From Leucogyrophana mollusca (lineage: Eukaryota > Basidiomycota > Agaricomycetes > Boletales): a stretch of DNA of 64,000 nucleotides. The notes beneath the pieces are model-generated. The model was given only the letters and a program-made list of their open reading frames with translations, was not told where the DNA came from and did not search any database. Shown piece by piece: positions 13,868 to 24,859 of the stretch. Made by a program: the position numbers and the translations under genes. Each line of letters starts with the position of its first letter. The first letter of the stretch is position 1. Location of the stretch: contig MU266332.1 of NCBI GenBank assembly GCA_021014945.1, forward strand, positions 186,001 to 250,000, written 5' to 3'.

Positions 13868-14357
13868 ATGGCTCGCACATATACGCAACAGCAGTACAAC
13901 CAAGTCCCTTCCATTCCTGCCAGGCGTTTCCCGCATCCCTCAGAACTGGACCCGACATGGCAAGAAAGACCTATTATTGATTTCACTGTGCGTTATCTTC
14001 ATTTTCTATTCAGTTACCCACGCCCTTACGCCTCAAAAGCATCCACAACCAGATGATGAGTCCACTGTACGATTTTCTATTGCTGAGGAAATTACCGGTC
14101 GCATCATGCCACACCGCTCGTCTTACACATTGGAGTTCCTTAACTCGGATGGCACTCGCGTTAAGGATGCCCCTGACCTTCAAGTTTTTGACGTCACAGA
14201 ATCAACGCCTGTCCTTATCCCGACCGTCGGACAGAATATCGGCCCTCGCTACACTTCCCAGTTTTACTACATTCATCCGAGACGGAAGTACGAGGTATAT
14301 TATCGCGATGTCCGAAAGAAAAGGATTTCTTTTCCTCCCACTATCCTAGTCGAGTAG
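13868..14357 (+). CDS. Small conserved-looking protein of unknown function
   Basis: Two exons separated by one intron that begins right after the codons IIDFT and ends before DDESTVRF. The spliced product is about 140 residues. It starts MARTYTQQQYNQVPSIPARR, has no signal peptide or membrane helix, and ends with a basic stretch (HPRRKYEVYYRDVRKKR) and ISFPPTILVE. The second half looks beta-rich (RFSIAEEITGRIMPHRSSYT, LQVFDVTESTPVLIPTV). I do not recognise the family. It shares a 230-bp divergent promoter with DOP1. The ATG context (caaccATGgct) is good. Confidence 0.7.
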
Positions 14358-14814
14358 ACTTGTGCATAAAAAGGTGGGATCGTTGGCTCTTAGTTTATAC
14401 TCATCTGCGTTATAGGTCGCCCGTTCCATCATATGTTGTTCGTCCGCAAAGCAAACCACTCCGCTTCGTTATGTCCATTTCTTGCCGCCGTGTTTGTCCA
14501 CCCTCTGCCCCCGTTTTGTGTATCGCCCTGGTTGCTATCACCTCTTTTAACCCCCACCCCCACAAGCACCCCATTTTTGTACCCGACTTTCGTTCATACT
14601 ATTTGCCAATAGATCGTCATTTCAACTTTTCGATGCAGAGCACAAGTGTTAAGGCCCAGTGAGAATCACGCAGGAGTAGATCGAATGAAAGAGGTTCGTA
14701 TTGGTTCAAAGCTGGAACTCGGTCACAGTCAAAAAAGCAAATTGAATCCCGGAATTATTTACAAGGGTCTACAAGTATAGTAAAGTCCGCAACTTAGTCT
14801 GACGAGAATATGGA
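14358..14814. other. Convergent intergenic region
   Basis: About 460 bp between the stop codons of the small plus-strand gene and the minus-strand INO80-like gene. It is pyrimidine- and C-rich (runs such as cccccaccccc near 14550) and presumably holds both 3' UTRs. No gene seen. Confidence 0.5.
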
Positions 14815-16225
14815 CTATGCATGTGTGGCACGAGTCTGGGATTCCGGGAGGGTGGTCGAGGGGTCCTGGGCAACTACGTCAGAGTCGTTTCCAGCTTCTG
14901 ACGCGGGACCGGCGACAATGTTGCGCATCTTTGTAGGAGCTTTGACCGGGTGAAGGTCTGGGACGATAGAACCAGCACGGGAAGGACCGACCGAAGCACC
15001 AGACATCGCACGAGAAGCTTTGGCTTTGGCCCCCTTTCCTAGAGGTGGGGCGGATATTGATGGCGCAACGGACTTCGCGGTAGGAGCCAACCCTACTTTA
15101 TCTCCTTCTGCTGCGGCCTTTGCAGCTATAGTGGCAGCCAATTCGGATTCCTTATCCCCTACCCACGAGCGCGCGAACCACCTTCCACCAGCTATCCCTC
15201 TGATTTCACGGTGAGCTGTCCGCCAGCGACGTACTTTCGTTCCGCTTCTGTCAAGGGGCAGGACTGGCGCGAAGCCAGTACCTATTTTTGGAGGAGGCTG
15301 GACGGGGAAAGGTTTAGATGGTAATGGATAGACGGGCATCGGGGTGTTGTCGAAATTAGCATCTCCGGTTGGTGGTTCTATTTCTTCAGGCTCTGGCGAG
15401 CCTCCTTCATGAGGGAATGGGGAGGAAGGAGCTGTGCCCGTGTAAGCTAATGGAGTATATTAGATGTGCGACAGTGCAGTACGATCCAAAAGACTCGCCA
15501 TCACTCATAACTCCATCATCCAACGGGGGTATAGCCAAAGTCTTCGCCGTTCTATGGTAAATATTGGATCAGGGTACGAGGTATGAGTGAGCCTCTGAAA
15601 CTCACTTTGGAGGAGGTTTAGCCTTTGTGCGCTGGGCTGCCGGAGGTTTACGAGGTGCTGCTTTCTTCTTCGGCGGGGGCTTGTCTGTAGCAGCGGCAGC
15701 CGTACTATTAGCACTCTGAGCATCCCAGTTTTCTGGCGCTTCTTGTGGCTCTGTGCGCCAATGCAGAGCTCCTCAGAGAAAGTCTCAGCGTACTTTCAAA
15801 CAAAACTACTTACCTTGAACTTTCTTCACGTCGACCTTGTCCTGCTTGGCGCTTTTACGAGGTCGTGGTTTTTTCGCTGGCGCTTTTCGTTTATTTGCCG
15901 CTGCACTGGCACTGGCAGTGGCTGCCGAAGTAGACGGCTGCATGTCGTCGTCATCATCAATCAGCTGGTCCTCTTCATCCTCTTCATCCACATCAAGTTC
16001 ATCTTCACTCTGTACGGGCACCGGCGGTTGAGGCGGGGGTGGTGGCGGTATTGGCTTTCGAACGGGAGGTGCAACAGTCGGCGAAGATGACTTTCCCTTA
16101 GTTTTGCGCTTGCCTTCGTTGACCACGAGCTTGACGCGGAACTTTGACTGACGCGACGGGGGAGGAGTGTTTTCCTCCCGTAAGGTCGAGATATGAGGGG
16201 AATCCATGTCTACGTCTTCGTCCAT
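14815..16225 (-). CDS. INO80 chromatin-remodelling complex subunit, Ies4-like
   Basis: Nuclear, low-complexity protein with one conserved block. The N-terminus (ATG at 16225, MDEDVDMDSPHIS) precedes KFRVKLVVNEGKRKTKGK, a Pro-rich run, an acidic run (DELDVDEEDEEDQLIDDDDD) and a basic Lys/Pro/Ala tract resembling a nuclear localisation signal (KRKAPAKKPRPRKSAKQDK). The C-terminal half holds PLPSKPFPVQPPPKIGTGFA, then PVLPLDRSGTKVRRWRTAHR and EIRGIAGGRWFARSWVGDKE, which I recall as the core of the fungal Ies4/DUF1711 family. Assignment therefore rests on that block only; a generic chromatin protein remains possible. Three or four exons. An upstream in-frame extension (to 16351) was not chosen because MDEDVDMD is a typical acidic start. 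Confidence 0.6.
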
Positions 16226-17056
16226 GCTGTCTACGAGAAAAGAATTGGCGGTTGAGTGTCCCCTTGCTGAGGTCGTGGGTGAATTTGGGATGAATCTAAT
16301 CAAGACTGAACAGCAATTTCGTACAACCGTGCCTTTCTTCAACTTCCACACGTATGTAGCGATGAACTAAGTATACCTTTTCAAGTGTAACTTTGGCCTG
16401 CCTCAGTTCCGCAATGAACCATTATGTTTGACCACACACAAAGAACATAAGCAGGCTCGAAGCTGGCAAGCCATGGCTGGGCATCATGGGTCATCCGAAG
16501 ATACTCGCCGTCGGACCCGCTGCCAGGTCGGTTGACTTAGTGTTGACTTCCTGGCAATATTCAGGCTCAAGCACATGACTGGTACGGGGATTCTTTTCTG
16601 TTTCGCCCATGCGTTCACGTCATGACCCGTTTCAAAAGCATTGTGTGCATCGACGAAGGTAATTCTTCTCCTTCTCGGCTTGGAGAAAGCTGGGCGAAGA
16701 TTGTAGCATCGCGGGATTCGTCGGATCAACCGCTCTGAAAAGATGCGGTGATGATGAGACCTGCGTGCCGCCAGATCGAATTCCGGTGCTTGAGGACCAT
16801 GCTAATATGTGCAGTAACAGCACCTACAGGACGCCAAGGAGTCTCATGGCTGCCAGAACCGCTGCTCTGAACGGGAATACGTCTCCGATGGTCCCTGTCT
16901 ATACCACATCCAAACTTCTTTCAAGAGGATTCGAGACGCCAAGCACATGCTGTCTTGTTGCTGTCAGTCAACTGACCACGACGTCGGTTGGCATCCTGTC
17001 CAGCCGCCTTCAGCCGCCGGGCAGCGGCTGACATTGGCCGACACCTGTCATTTGCG
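16226..17056. other. Divergent intergenic region with a short repeat motif
   Basis: About 900 bp between the INO80-like gene and the secreted-protein gene. No convincing coding exon. It contains a direct repeat of gttgactt (16531-16538 and 16542-16549) flanked by an inverted 7-mer (tgccagg at 16521, cctggca at 16550). Confidence 0.5.
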
Positions 17057-17063
17057 TATAAAA
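17057..17063 (+). promoter_or_regulatory. TATA box of the secreted protein gene
   Basis: TATAAAA lies 84 bp upstream of the ATG at 17141. A strong TATA box suits an inducible or highly expressed secreted-protein gene. Confidence 0.5.
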
Positions 17064-17140
17064 TCCGCGATGACGGACTTATGTTCGGCAGTGTTGTCTT
17101 TCCCAACTTCACCTTCAACTACCTTCCTCAAGTCCTCGCA

Positions 17141-17943
17141 ATGCTCGGTGCTGTCGCTGTCGTTCTTTCTATCTCTGCTCTATCGGTCTTGGCCACGCCC
17201 TCTGGGCCAGACCTTACCAGCAGGGATGCGGCTGTCGATAACATCGTTTACGTCACCGACGCAGACAAATTCTGCATGATCATGCCTCGGTGCGCATTTT
17301 TATTTTGTTATCGATTCCTTGGACTATTATTCTGACACTGGTGACGACGGCAGTGACCCGCACACGAACATTGGTGACAGTGAGCACCCCGGAGGGATGA
17401 AGACTTACTGCTCTCCAGACGGACGTTACTCCCCTGAGCAGGGTCAATTGCCTGCTGACTTCTGGAGCAATGTTGCGTTTGTGTCCGGGAAGGGAAAGAA
17501 CGGTGGTCGCTACGCTCAGCGTTCGTACCTGAGCCCATCCTGCTTCGTGAACCATACACTGAAACTTCACGATAATAGTGACCGGATGCATAAGGCCCAG
17601 CCACCTGAGCCGCCTGAACCCCGGCGACGCCGGAGGCCAGTACGACTCCAGTGGTGGAGCTGGTGGTCAGGGTAACCCTCAGGGAAGCCAGTGCCTCGGG
17701 TACGTGATTTCAACAGGTCCTGTCACCCCCTTTCTGATCCCTTATAGTTACAACCACTATGTTGAATTGGTGGAACCCGCCGGTCCTCGTGCCTGCATCA
17801 AGTGCTGCGACGACCCTGCCGATTGCCCCACCAACATGGGTAAGTTCTTTGGGCTTATATATCTGCATGGAGCTGATGATGGGACATTAGACCAAGACGG
17901 CTGCCCCAATGTTATCCCCGGAAACTACTTCGATTGCGACTAA
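17141..17943 (+). CDS. Small secreted cysteine-rich protein
   Basis: A signal peptide (MLGAVAVVLSISALSVLATP) leads into a mature protein of about 160 residues. I placed four exons: donors after MIMPR, after GGRYAQ, after SQCLGY and after CPTNM. The spliced C-terminal half reads LTGCIRPSHLSRLNPGDAGG, QYDSSGGAGGQGNPQGSQCL, then NHYVELVEPAGPRACIKCCD, DPADCPTNMDQDGCP and NVIPGNYFDCD. The many Cys include a CIKCC motif. Similar-looking uncharacterised extracellular proteins with a VEPA...RxCIRCC core occur widely in basidiomycetes; this is from memory, and no biochemical role is known to me. Secretion is inferred from the signal peptide. It may be a cell-wall or host-facing effector-like protein. 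Confidence 0.75.
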
Positions 17944-18169
17944 GCATGTTGCACCTTCACGACATTCTTCGGCCTTGGTGATGACTTTGAATGGACCTTG
18001 ATCTTCATTCACGACACCTTATCCATGTATCTTTACGTGGCAACTTTTCTTTCGTTATGACTCTTCGGACAGTAATTGGGACTTGGCTTACTACTTTCGT
18101 TATCTTGCTTTACGATTGGTACATTGACATTTATCAACCAACAGAATATAATGCTTGCTTGTGGTTTCT

Positions 18170-18707
18170 TCACCCCAGTCTCTTCGACTTCCCCTCGTAG
18201 CCCTCCCACTTACCCAGGTGGTCGTTAACATTCAACATGCGCGTACCATAGAACATGTGAGCAGTAGGCCTCGCGATTTCCCAGTTGATTATCTTTCCCT
18301 CGCCATCTCTCTCAAGCCCAGCGCCCCAAACACTGACGCGATGAGTGTTAGAATTGAGCGATGCCACCCCAACACCACACTGCTTGCATCGAAATCGACG
18401 TTTATAAGGCTTCAGGGGAATGTCATAGAAGTCCAGGAGCGCCAGATGGGGCTCGCTATGCGTCCATGCGAAGTCCGACGCGCCAAAGTGCATGGTATGT
18501 GTGCATGGGCAGGCTAGACAGTGTGGTGGACAATCTGAACACAAGATATATCGCCGATTATTTGATATGCCTACCATTAAGTCGCTGGCAATTCGTACAA
18601 TGGCAGTAAGCACTTAGGACCGGTGGAGCGTACACAGCATACGTGACAGAGCTGCAAAAGCATGAGCCCTTTAACAGAGGGACACGGTTTGGCATAATGT
18701 CGGCCAT
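18170..18707 (-). CDS. GFA/CENP-V (Mss4-like) zinc-binding domain protein
   Basis: Two exons; the intron interrupts after CHCTNCQRLN. The protein starts MADIMPNRVPLLKGSCFCSS (ATG at 18707, with a second in-frame Met four codons on). The zinc ligands of the glutathione-dependent formaldehyde-activating enzyme (GFA) family are visible: CxC in SCFCSS, CxxC in CHCTNC and CxxC in RFRCKQCG. The tail SVWGAGLERDGEGKIINWEI and RPTAHMFYGTRMLNVNDHLG is typical of fungal members. Most fungal homologues have no tested activity, so an enzymatic role in formaldehyde detoxification is not implied. About 165 residues, single domain, no targeting signal. Confidence 0.8.
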
Positions 18708-19180
18708 GTCCGGGGTGCGTTTCTGAGTGGGTTGCTGGAGAGCTCAACGGAACCGGTGCTCATAATGCGCAGTTAAGAGCAGCCCTTGATGCACCCGCTG
18801 AATTACCGAAATTTAAAGGTAGTTGCACGGACGGCAGCTCGCAGAGACGATTGTAGGGCTCGCGTCCCTTTCACTAGGCCAGTCGCGCATGTGCAAAGCC
18901 CTTGGAGCTTGGATGCTTATCCAACACAAAGCCTCGTCGGAACGGAGGGCAAAAGAGGTCTCCGGCTTAGTCAGCGGCAAACACCGACTTTCCCCGCCAT
19001 CCCTGCGACGACCAAACCACCATCAACTTTTCTGCTAGAACGCTACTGGTGAGTTTTGGCTTATTGTTGTTAAATGCACTACTAACTCGAAACGTATGCT
19101 GTAGTCCCCGTAGTGCTTTTAATTTTCTCCCACTCTCCTTCCAGTTTCCACCGTCGGTCGGAAGCACAAAAGGTCATACT

Positions 19181-19674
19181 ATGGTCTCACCAACTGTTAA
19201 CGTGCGTGGTACCATTTGCCTGCGCATTTCGTACAGTTGCTGACAGTCAGTTCAACGCCGCTGTTAGGTTGCGCGGTATACTGCCCTGGTGTCTGGTGTT
19301 TTCTACGGCATTTACCACCGCCGATCACTGCAAAAAGCTCATGACCAAGACAAGGAGCACCACGCTATCCACCACCGAGAACAGCTAATAGCACAGGCAA
19401 AGGATGCATGGAAACATAAGCAGGAGAGCGCGAAGGGTGACGGTAGTGAGTGTTCATCCGCTTGCGCTGAATGGCTGCACCCGTCACAAGCCGTGTCTTT
19501 CGACGCTGTCTATTGTCCCTGTGCACTGCGCTATTGCCATCACTCCTTTTTATTCGTTCCCATGTTTTGGCGCCATTTTCTGACTCGCTTGACTCCTTAG
19601 TTGTAACGGACCCGGAAGACCCACGGTTCGACCTAGAGAAACTGTTTGCCAAGTGGGAGAAAGAAGCACATTAA
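19181..19674 (+). CDS. ATP21: Mitochondrial F1Fo-ATP synthase subunit e
   Basis: Small inner-membrane subunit needed for ATP synthase dimerisation and cristae shape. Three exons: MVSPTVN, then VARYTALVSGVFYGIYHRRS through KAHDQDKEHHAIHHREQLIA and QAKDAWKHKQESAKGD, then VVTDPEDPRFDLEKLFAKWE and KEAH. The single N-terminal membrane helix carries a GVFYG motif, part of the GxxxG-type dimer motif of the family. Length is about 93 residues, as expected. The first intron splits after the seventh codon. Confidence 0.9.
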
Positions 19675-20110
19675 ATGTATCGTCACTTGCTTTCTTTCTC
19701 GATATACCTATAGACAATGCACTGGCATAATTGCGAGCACCCGTCACGTCTCCTTGGGTGGTCCGTTCTATGTGTAGAGGATTGGCGGTCACTGCTTTAC
19801 ATTTGGCGCTGTTCATGGGGGTAATTCGAATGTCGAAGACCCCATTCAGCGCTGATCGAGGCCAGAGGGCTGCTGCAAGTGTTGGCAGTGTATGCATTGA
19901 GTATTGTACATTCGGTGTGAACCAGTCAATCGTGGCCAACAAGTTGAAGTCCATATCCCGATCGACGCGACGCGTTTAGCGCTCAAACTAATTCGAGGGT
20001 TACCCTCTACGACCTCGGTCTTCTGCTGAGCAAGTTCATTCAGCCCACCTCCTTCGAGAATTTTACACTCCACGAGTCTTTAAATTCGACGTCTAAGACG
20101 CCAGCGTAAG
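19675..20110. other. Intergenic region
   Basis: About 440 bp between the ATP synthase subunit e stop and the WD40 gene start. An open minus frame (19550-19954) crosses the end of the subunit e gene but resembles nothing known, so it is not called. Confidence 0.4.
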
Positions 20111-22065
<1,955 letters not shown>

Positions 22066-22227
22066 GGTGTGAGGATGGCCAGATAGGAGGGTATGTTGAT
22101 GTGCGTATAAATGTGAAATGAACGACAAATCCGATAGTTATGTATTGTACAATATGCCCGCCGTCGGAGCAGACGGGCACCGTGTGGGGAAGTAGTTCTC
22201 CCTATGCAAACGTGAATAGACCCAGGA

Positions 22228-22533
22228 CTACAGGAACAAGATTCTAGCAATCTCGAATATCACTGGTGCAGGAAGTATGGTTAGCCGTAATGTACCAAAG
22301 GATAGTGGCGTGGTACTCACCTCCCCCTACAACAACGAAGAGAACCATGCCAAGTGCCCAGAGGCTGATAGGACTTCGTTTTGCCAGCTTCTCCTGCCGC
22401 GAAGGTTTTGTTGGTTTCTTTCCTGCACGAGCAGCACTGGCGAACTGAGCGTTCTTTTTGCGCATCTCGAATTCGGTAGGCTAGGAGATAGTCAGTTCAA
22501 CCTTCGCTGGTAATTGCTTGGAAAACACACCAT
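22228..22533 (-). CDS. YSY6: Ribosome-associated membrane protein RAMP4/SERP1/Ysy6
   Basis: Tail-anchored ER protein of about 66 residues that sits at the translocon and stabilises nascent membrane proteins during ER stress. Spliced product: M, PTEFEMRKKNAQFASAARAG, KKPTKPSRQEKLAKRSPISL, WALGMVLFVVVGGVIFEIAR, ILFL. One hydrophobic C-terminal segment, basic N-terminal half, matching the family length. The first coding exon is just the ATG (22531-22533), immediately followed by a gtgtgt donor; a second intron falls in the membrane segment after VVGG. Shares a 200-bp divergent promoter with the BMT5-like gene, which contains two inverted repeats. Confidence 0.9.
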
Positions 22534-22614
22534 TTTGTATGGTCAATGACTAGGGAAAGAGCGACGTATAGACTGTAGTTGTATGGAGCTCTTGGAGAAT
22601 ATGTACGCTTGTGT

Positions 22615-22639
22615 GACACGTCAATTTCGTTGACGTGTC
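22615..22639. promoter_or_regulatory. Inverted repeat with TGACGTGT cores (UPRE-like)
   Basis: Perfect 10-bp inverted repeat: gacacgtcaa at 22615-22624 and ttgacgtgtc at 22630-22639, spacer tttcg. Each arm contains TGACGTGT, close to the unfolded-protein-response element TGACGTG(G/A) known from animals. It lies 82-106 bp upstream of the RAMP4 start codon and 94-118 bp upstream of the BMT5 start codon. That it binds a Hac1-type bZIP factor is inference. Confidence 0.5.
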
Positions 22640-22644
22640 GGCTC

Positions 22645-22688
22645 AAAGCGTTTGTTTGTCAAAGGCCTTGGATCCAAACAAACGCTTT
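22645..22688. repeat. 14-bp perfect inverted repeat
   Basis: aaagcgtttgtttg at 22645-22658 is the exact reverse complement of caaacaaacgcttt at 22675-22688, with a 16-nt spacer that itself contains the palindrome aaggcctt. It lies 45-88 bp upstream of the BMT5 ATG, so it could form a hairpin in the 5' UTR or a cruciform or factor-binding site in the promoter. Confidence 0.7.
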
Positions 22689-22732
22689 CGTGGATATTGC
22701 CGATCACATATCCAGCACGAGATTCCGCCATC

Positions 22733-23796
22733 ATGGCACATGGCAAAAAAACTTCTTTGAAGGCGACACTTCAATCGCAACAAACAAGGCTAAAAAACAA
22801 ACAGAAAGCAATACACGCAGCTGAAGTCGCTGAGCAGAAGGGAAAGCGAAAAGGTCAGATCAAGGGGAAGGGGAAAGCACCACCCCCACGTGTTACGATT
22901 CCTTTCAAACCAACCGACAAGATTCTTCTGATCGGGGAGGGAAACTTCTCGTTTACTCGCGCACTGCTGGTCGACCCACCATTATCTCTGGAGCACCTGC
23001 CTCCCGCCAATGTTACTGCCACTGCATACGACTCCGAGGACGAGTGCTACGCGAAGTATCCCGACGCACATGCTATAGTGGAAGCTTTGAGAGAGAAGGG
23101 CGTCGAGATTCTGTTTGGTATAGATGCTACGAAGCTTGACAAAGTGCAGTCTTTCAGAGGGAGACGGTGGGATCGCATTGTATGGAACTTCCCGCACGCT
23201 GGTATTTGCCAATCCCCGATGGCCCTGTCAAGTTTGCGTTAACAAGGTTTTTGTCAAGGAAAGGGTATCGCAGATCAAGATAGAAATATTCTATCCAATC
23301 AGCTCCTTATCCTTAATTTCTTACGTTCCGCTGCGAACTTCCTTACTCTCGGTCCTGTCCCAGCCTTCAGCTTATCCCGGAAACACAAGAAGAGTGAGGA
23401 TGATGATGACTTGAAGGTCCCAACCGACGACTCAGGTTCAGGCGAGGATTCCTCGCCAGCCTCCGAGGCAGCAGGGGGCGGAAGAGGAACGGTCCACATA
23501 ACACTCCGAAACGTTGCACCATACACTACTTGGTGCGTCATCAATGCCTCTCTGTTTTGTGTAACGCTGAAGCAGAAAAAAGGGATGTTCCCCGTCTGGC
23601 GAAGAATCCCCCCAAGCCAACAAAAACAGGTGTCCCGCCAAATCCTCGGTACACTCTTCTTAGATCGTTTATGTTTCACAGAAAAGCATGGAAGGGTTAT
23701 GAACACCGCATGACGAAGGGCGAAAGGGCTCACGGACAAGGGAAGACTGGGGAAGGTGGCGAAGATCGAACTTGGGAGTTTTGCCTTCAAGACTGA
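22733..23796 (+). CDS. BMT5: 25S rRNA (uridine-N3)-methyltransferase, Bmt5-like
   Basis: SAM-dependent nucleolar methyltransferase. Yeast Bmt5 makes m3U in 25S rRNA. Three exons: donor after WNFPHA(G), rejoining at GKGIADQDRNILSNQ, and donor after YTTW, rejoining at DVPRLAK. A basic Lys-rich N-terminus (KAIHAAEVAEQKGKRKGQIK) precedes the Rossmann glycine motif ILLIGEGNFSFTRAL, then VTATAYDSEDECYAKYPDA, GVEILFGIDATKL and RWDRIVWNFPHAG, all hallmarks of the DUF2431 family. A low-complexity insert (SEDDDDLKVPTDDSGSGEDS) separates the last strands. The ATG at 22733 is preferred to an in-frame upstream ATG at 22652 that lies inside the inverted repeat. Divergent from RAMP4. Confidence 0.88.
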
Positions 23797-23909
23797 ATAT
23801 TATCGCGTTTGATGCCTACGTCGTATAATTGGTGCAAGGCATACACATCCGCAGTATCAGTGCTCAATTAGTCGGCCTGCTTTCGCAGGGAATGCTCGAT
23901 AATAAGTCG

Positions 23910-24761
23910 TTACGACGAAGACTCTGCGTCCTGCCCCTCCTCCAGACCCTTCTTCAAGCCCTCCAGAGTCCTGGCCAACTTCCCACCACTAGCTTCGCTG
24001 AGTATCATCGCCAGTTGCATGGCAGGCGAGCTCAGCAGCCCAACAATTTGTGCCCTCAATGTATCTAGTGTTGGTAACTTGGACACGTCTCGCACCCCAT
24101 CCATGGAGAACACTCGTCTCTCGATCAAACCTCCCATTACTGTCAGCTCGGGCGTCAGGTTTGGCTTTACCCTCTGCGGTTTCCTGCCCGGGATGAAGTC
24201 TGGATCATCTTTCTGTCCCTTATTGGTCTCCTCTCCAGGTGATGCCTTTTTAGGTGGTACGGCGCGGTCAAGTGCACGAATTATGGCGTCGAGTTGTGGG
24301 GGATTAAAGGATGGGAGAGTGAGAACAGCGAGACCGCCCTTGACCAGACTGGCTATGTCGGACGTAACGTTGGCATCAAGAGGTGCAAATTCTCGTAGTG
24401 CAACACCAAACAATGATGTCCGCATAATTGTCAAAGTTGGCGGTTCTGAAAGCGCTGGGCTAGGTGTGGGGGATGAGAGGGAGAGGGTATGGCGAGCTGT
24501 TGCAGCGGATATATCTCTTCGTAGTTTCTGCAGTCTCTGTGCGGAGAAATTGGTGTGCTGGAGGAATATAATGGGGGAGTGCTCGCTGGCTTCGAGCATC
24601 CGGGTGTATTGGTTAAGCAGAAAAGTCTTCCGCACGCCATAGCGACGCGGTGTGGGTTTTCCCTCGTATATTCGAGGGGGCTTCACGGATACGACATAAC
24701 TGCGAGTCGCAATTCGCGCTGGAGAAGGCAAGGGTGCGCGCGTTCGCCAAAGGGACAGCAT
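23910..24761 (-). CDS. MRPL11: Mitochondrial large-subunit ribosomal protein uL10m
   Basis: Single-exon gene of about 283 residues. The ATG at 24761 gives MLSLWRTRAPLPSPARIATR, an amphipathic, Arg-rich mitochondrial targeting sequence; the frame reaches three codons further only through a TTG. The L10 fold follows: SRKVFR-type start TRRYGVRKTFLLNQYTRML, IIFLQHTNFSAQRLQKLRRD, TSLFGVALREFAPLDANV and the C-terminal block RRVFSMDGVRDVSKLPTLDT with LRAQIVGLLSSPAMQLAMIL. It would form the base of the mitoribosome stalk. Divergent from FIP1 with fewer than 100 bp between start codons. Confidence 0.87.
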   Translation of the reverse strand: MLSLWRTRAPLPSPARIATRSYVVSVKPPRIYEGKPTPRRYGVRKTFLLNQYTRMLEASEHSPIIFLQHTNFSAQRLQKLRRDISAATARHTLSLSSPTPSPALSEPPTLTIMRTSLFGVALREFAPLDANVTSDIASLVKGGLAVLTLPSFNPPQLDAIIRALDRAVPPKKASPGEETNKGQKDDPDFIPGRKPQRVKPNLTPELTVMGGLIERRVFSMDGVRDVSKLPTLDTLRAQIVGLLSSPAMQLAMILSEASGGKLARTLEGLKKGLEEGQDAESSS

Positions 24762-24859
24762 GAGCGACAAAAACTTGGAACTGAACGAAAGCTAGTTGTC
24801 CTATTTTGGACAGCACCTTGCTCGCGTGGTTCTCGCGTGGACACAAGGGATAGTCACAG

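Noticed and set aside
19550..19954. 134-codon minus-strand frame
   Set aside because: It runs antisense through the last exon of ATP synthase subunit e and shows no recognisable motif.
22652..22732. In-frame N-terminal extension of the BMT5-like protein
   Set aside because: The extra 27 codons read through the inverted repeat and lack family similarity; the ATG at 22733 (MAHGKKTSLKATLQ) fits better.
24019..24642. 207-codon plus-strand open frame
   Set aside because: Entirely antisense to the single-exon uL10m gene, which has clear family motifs.
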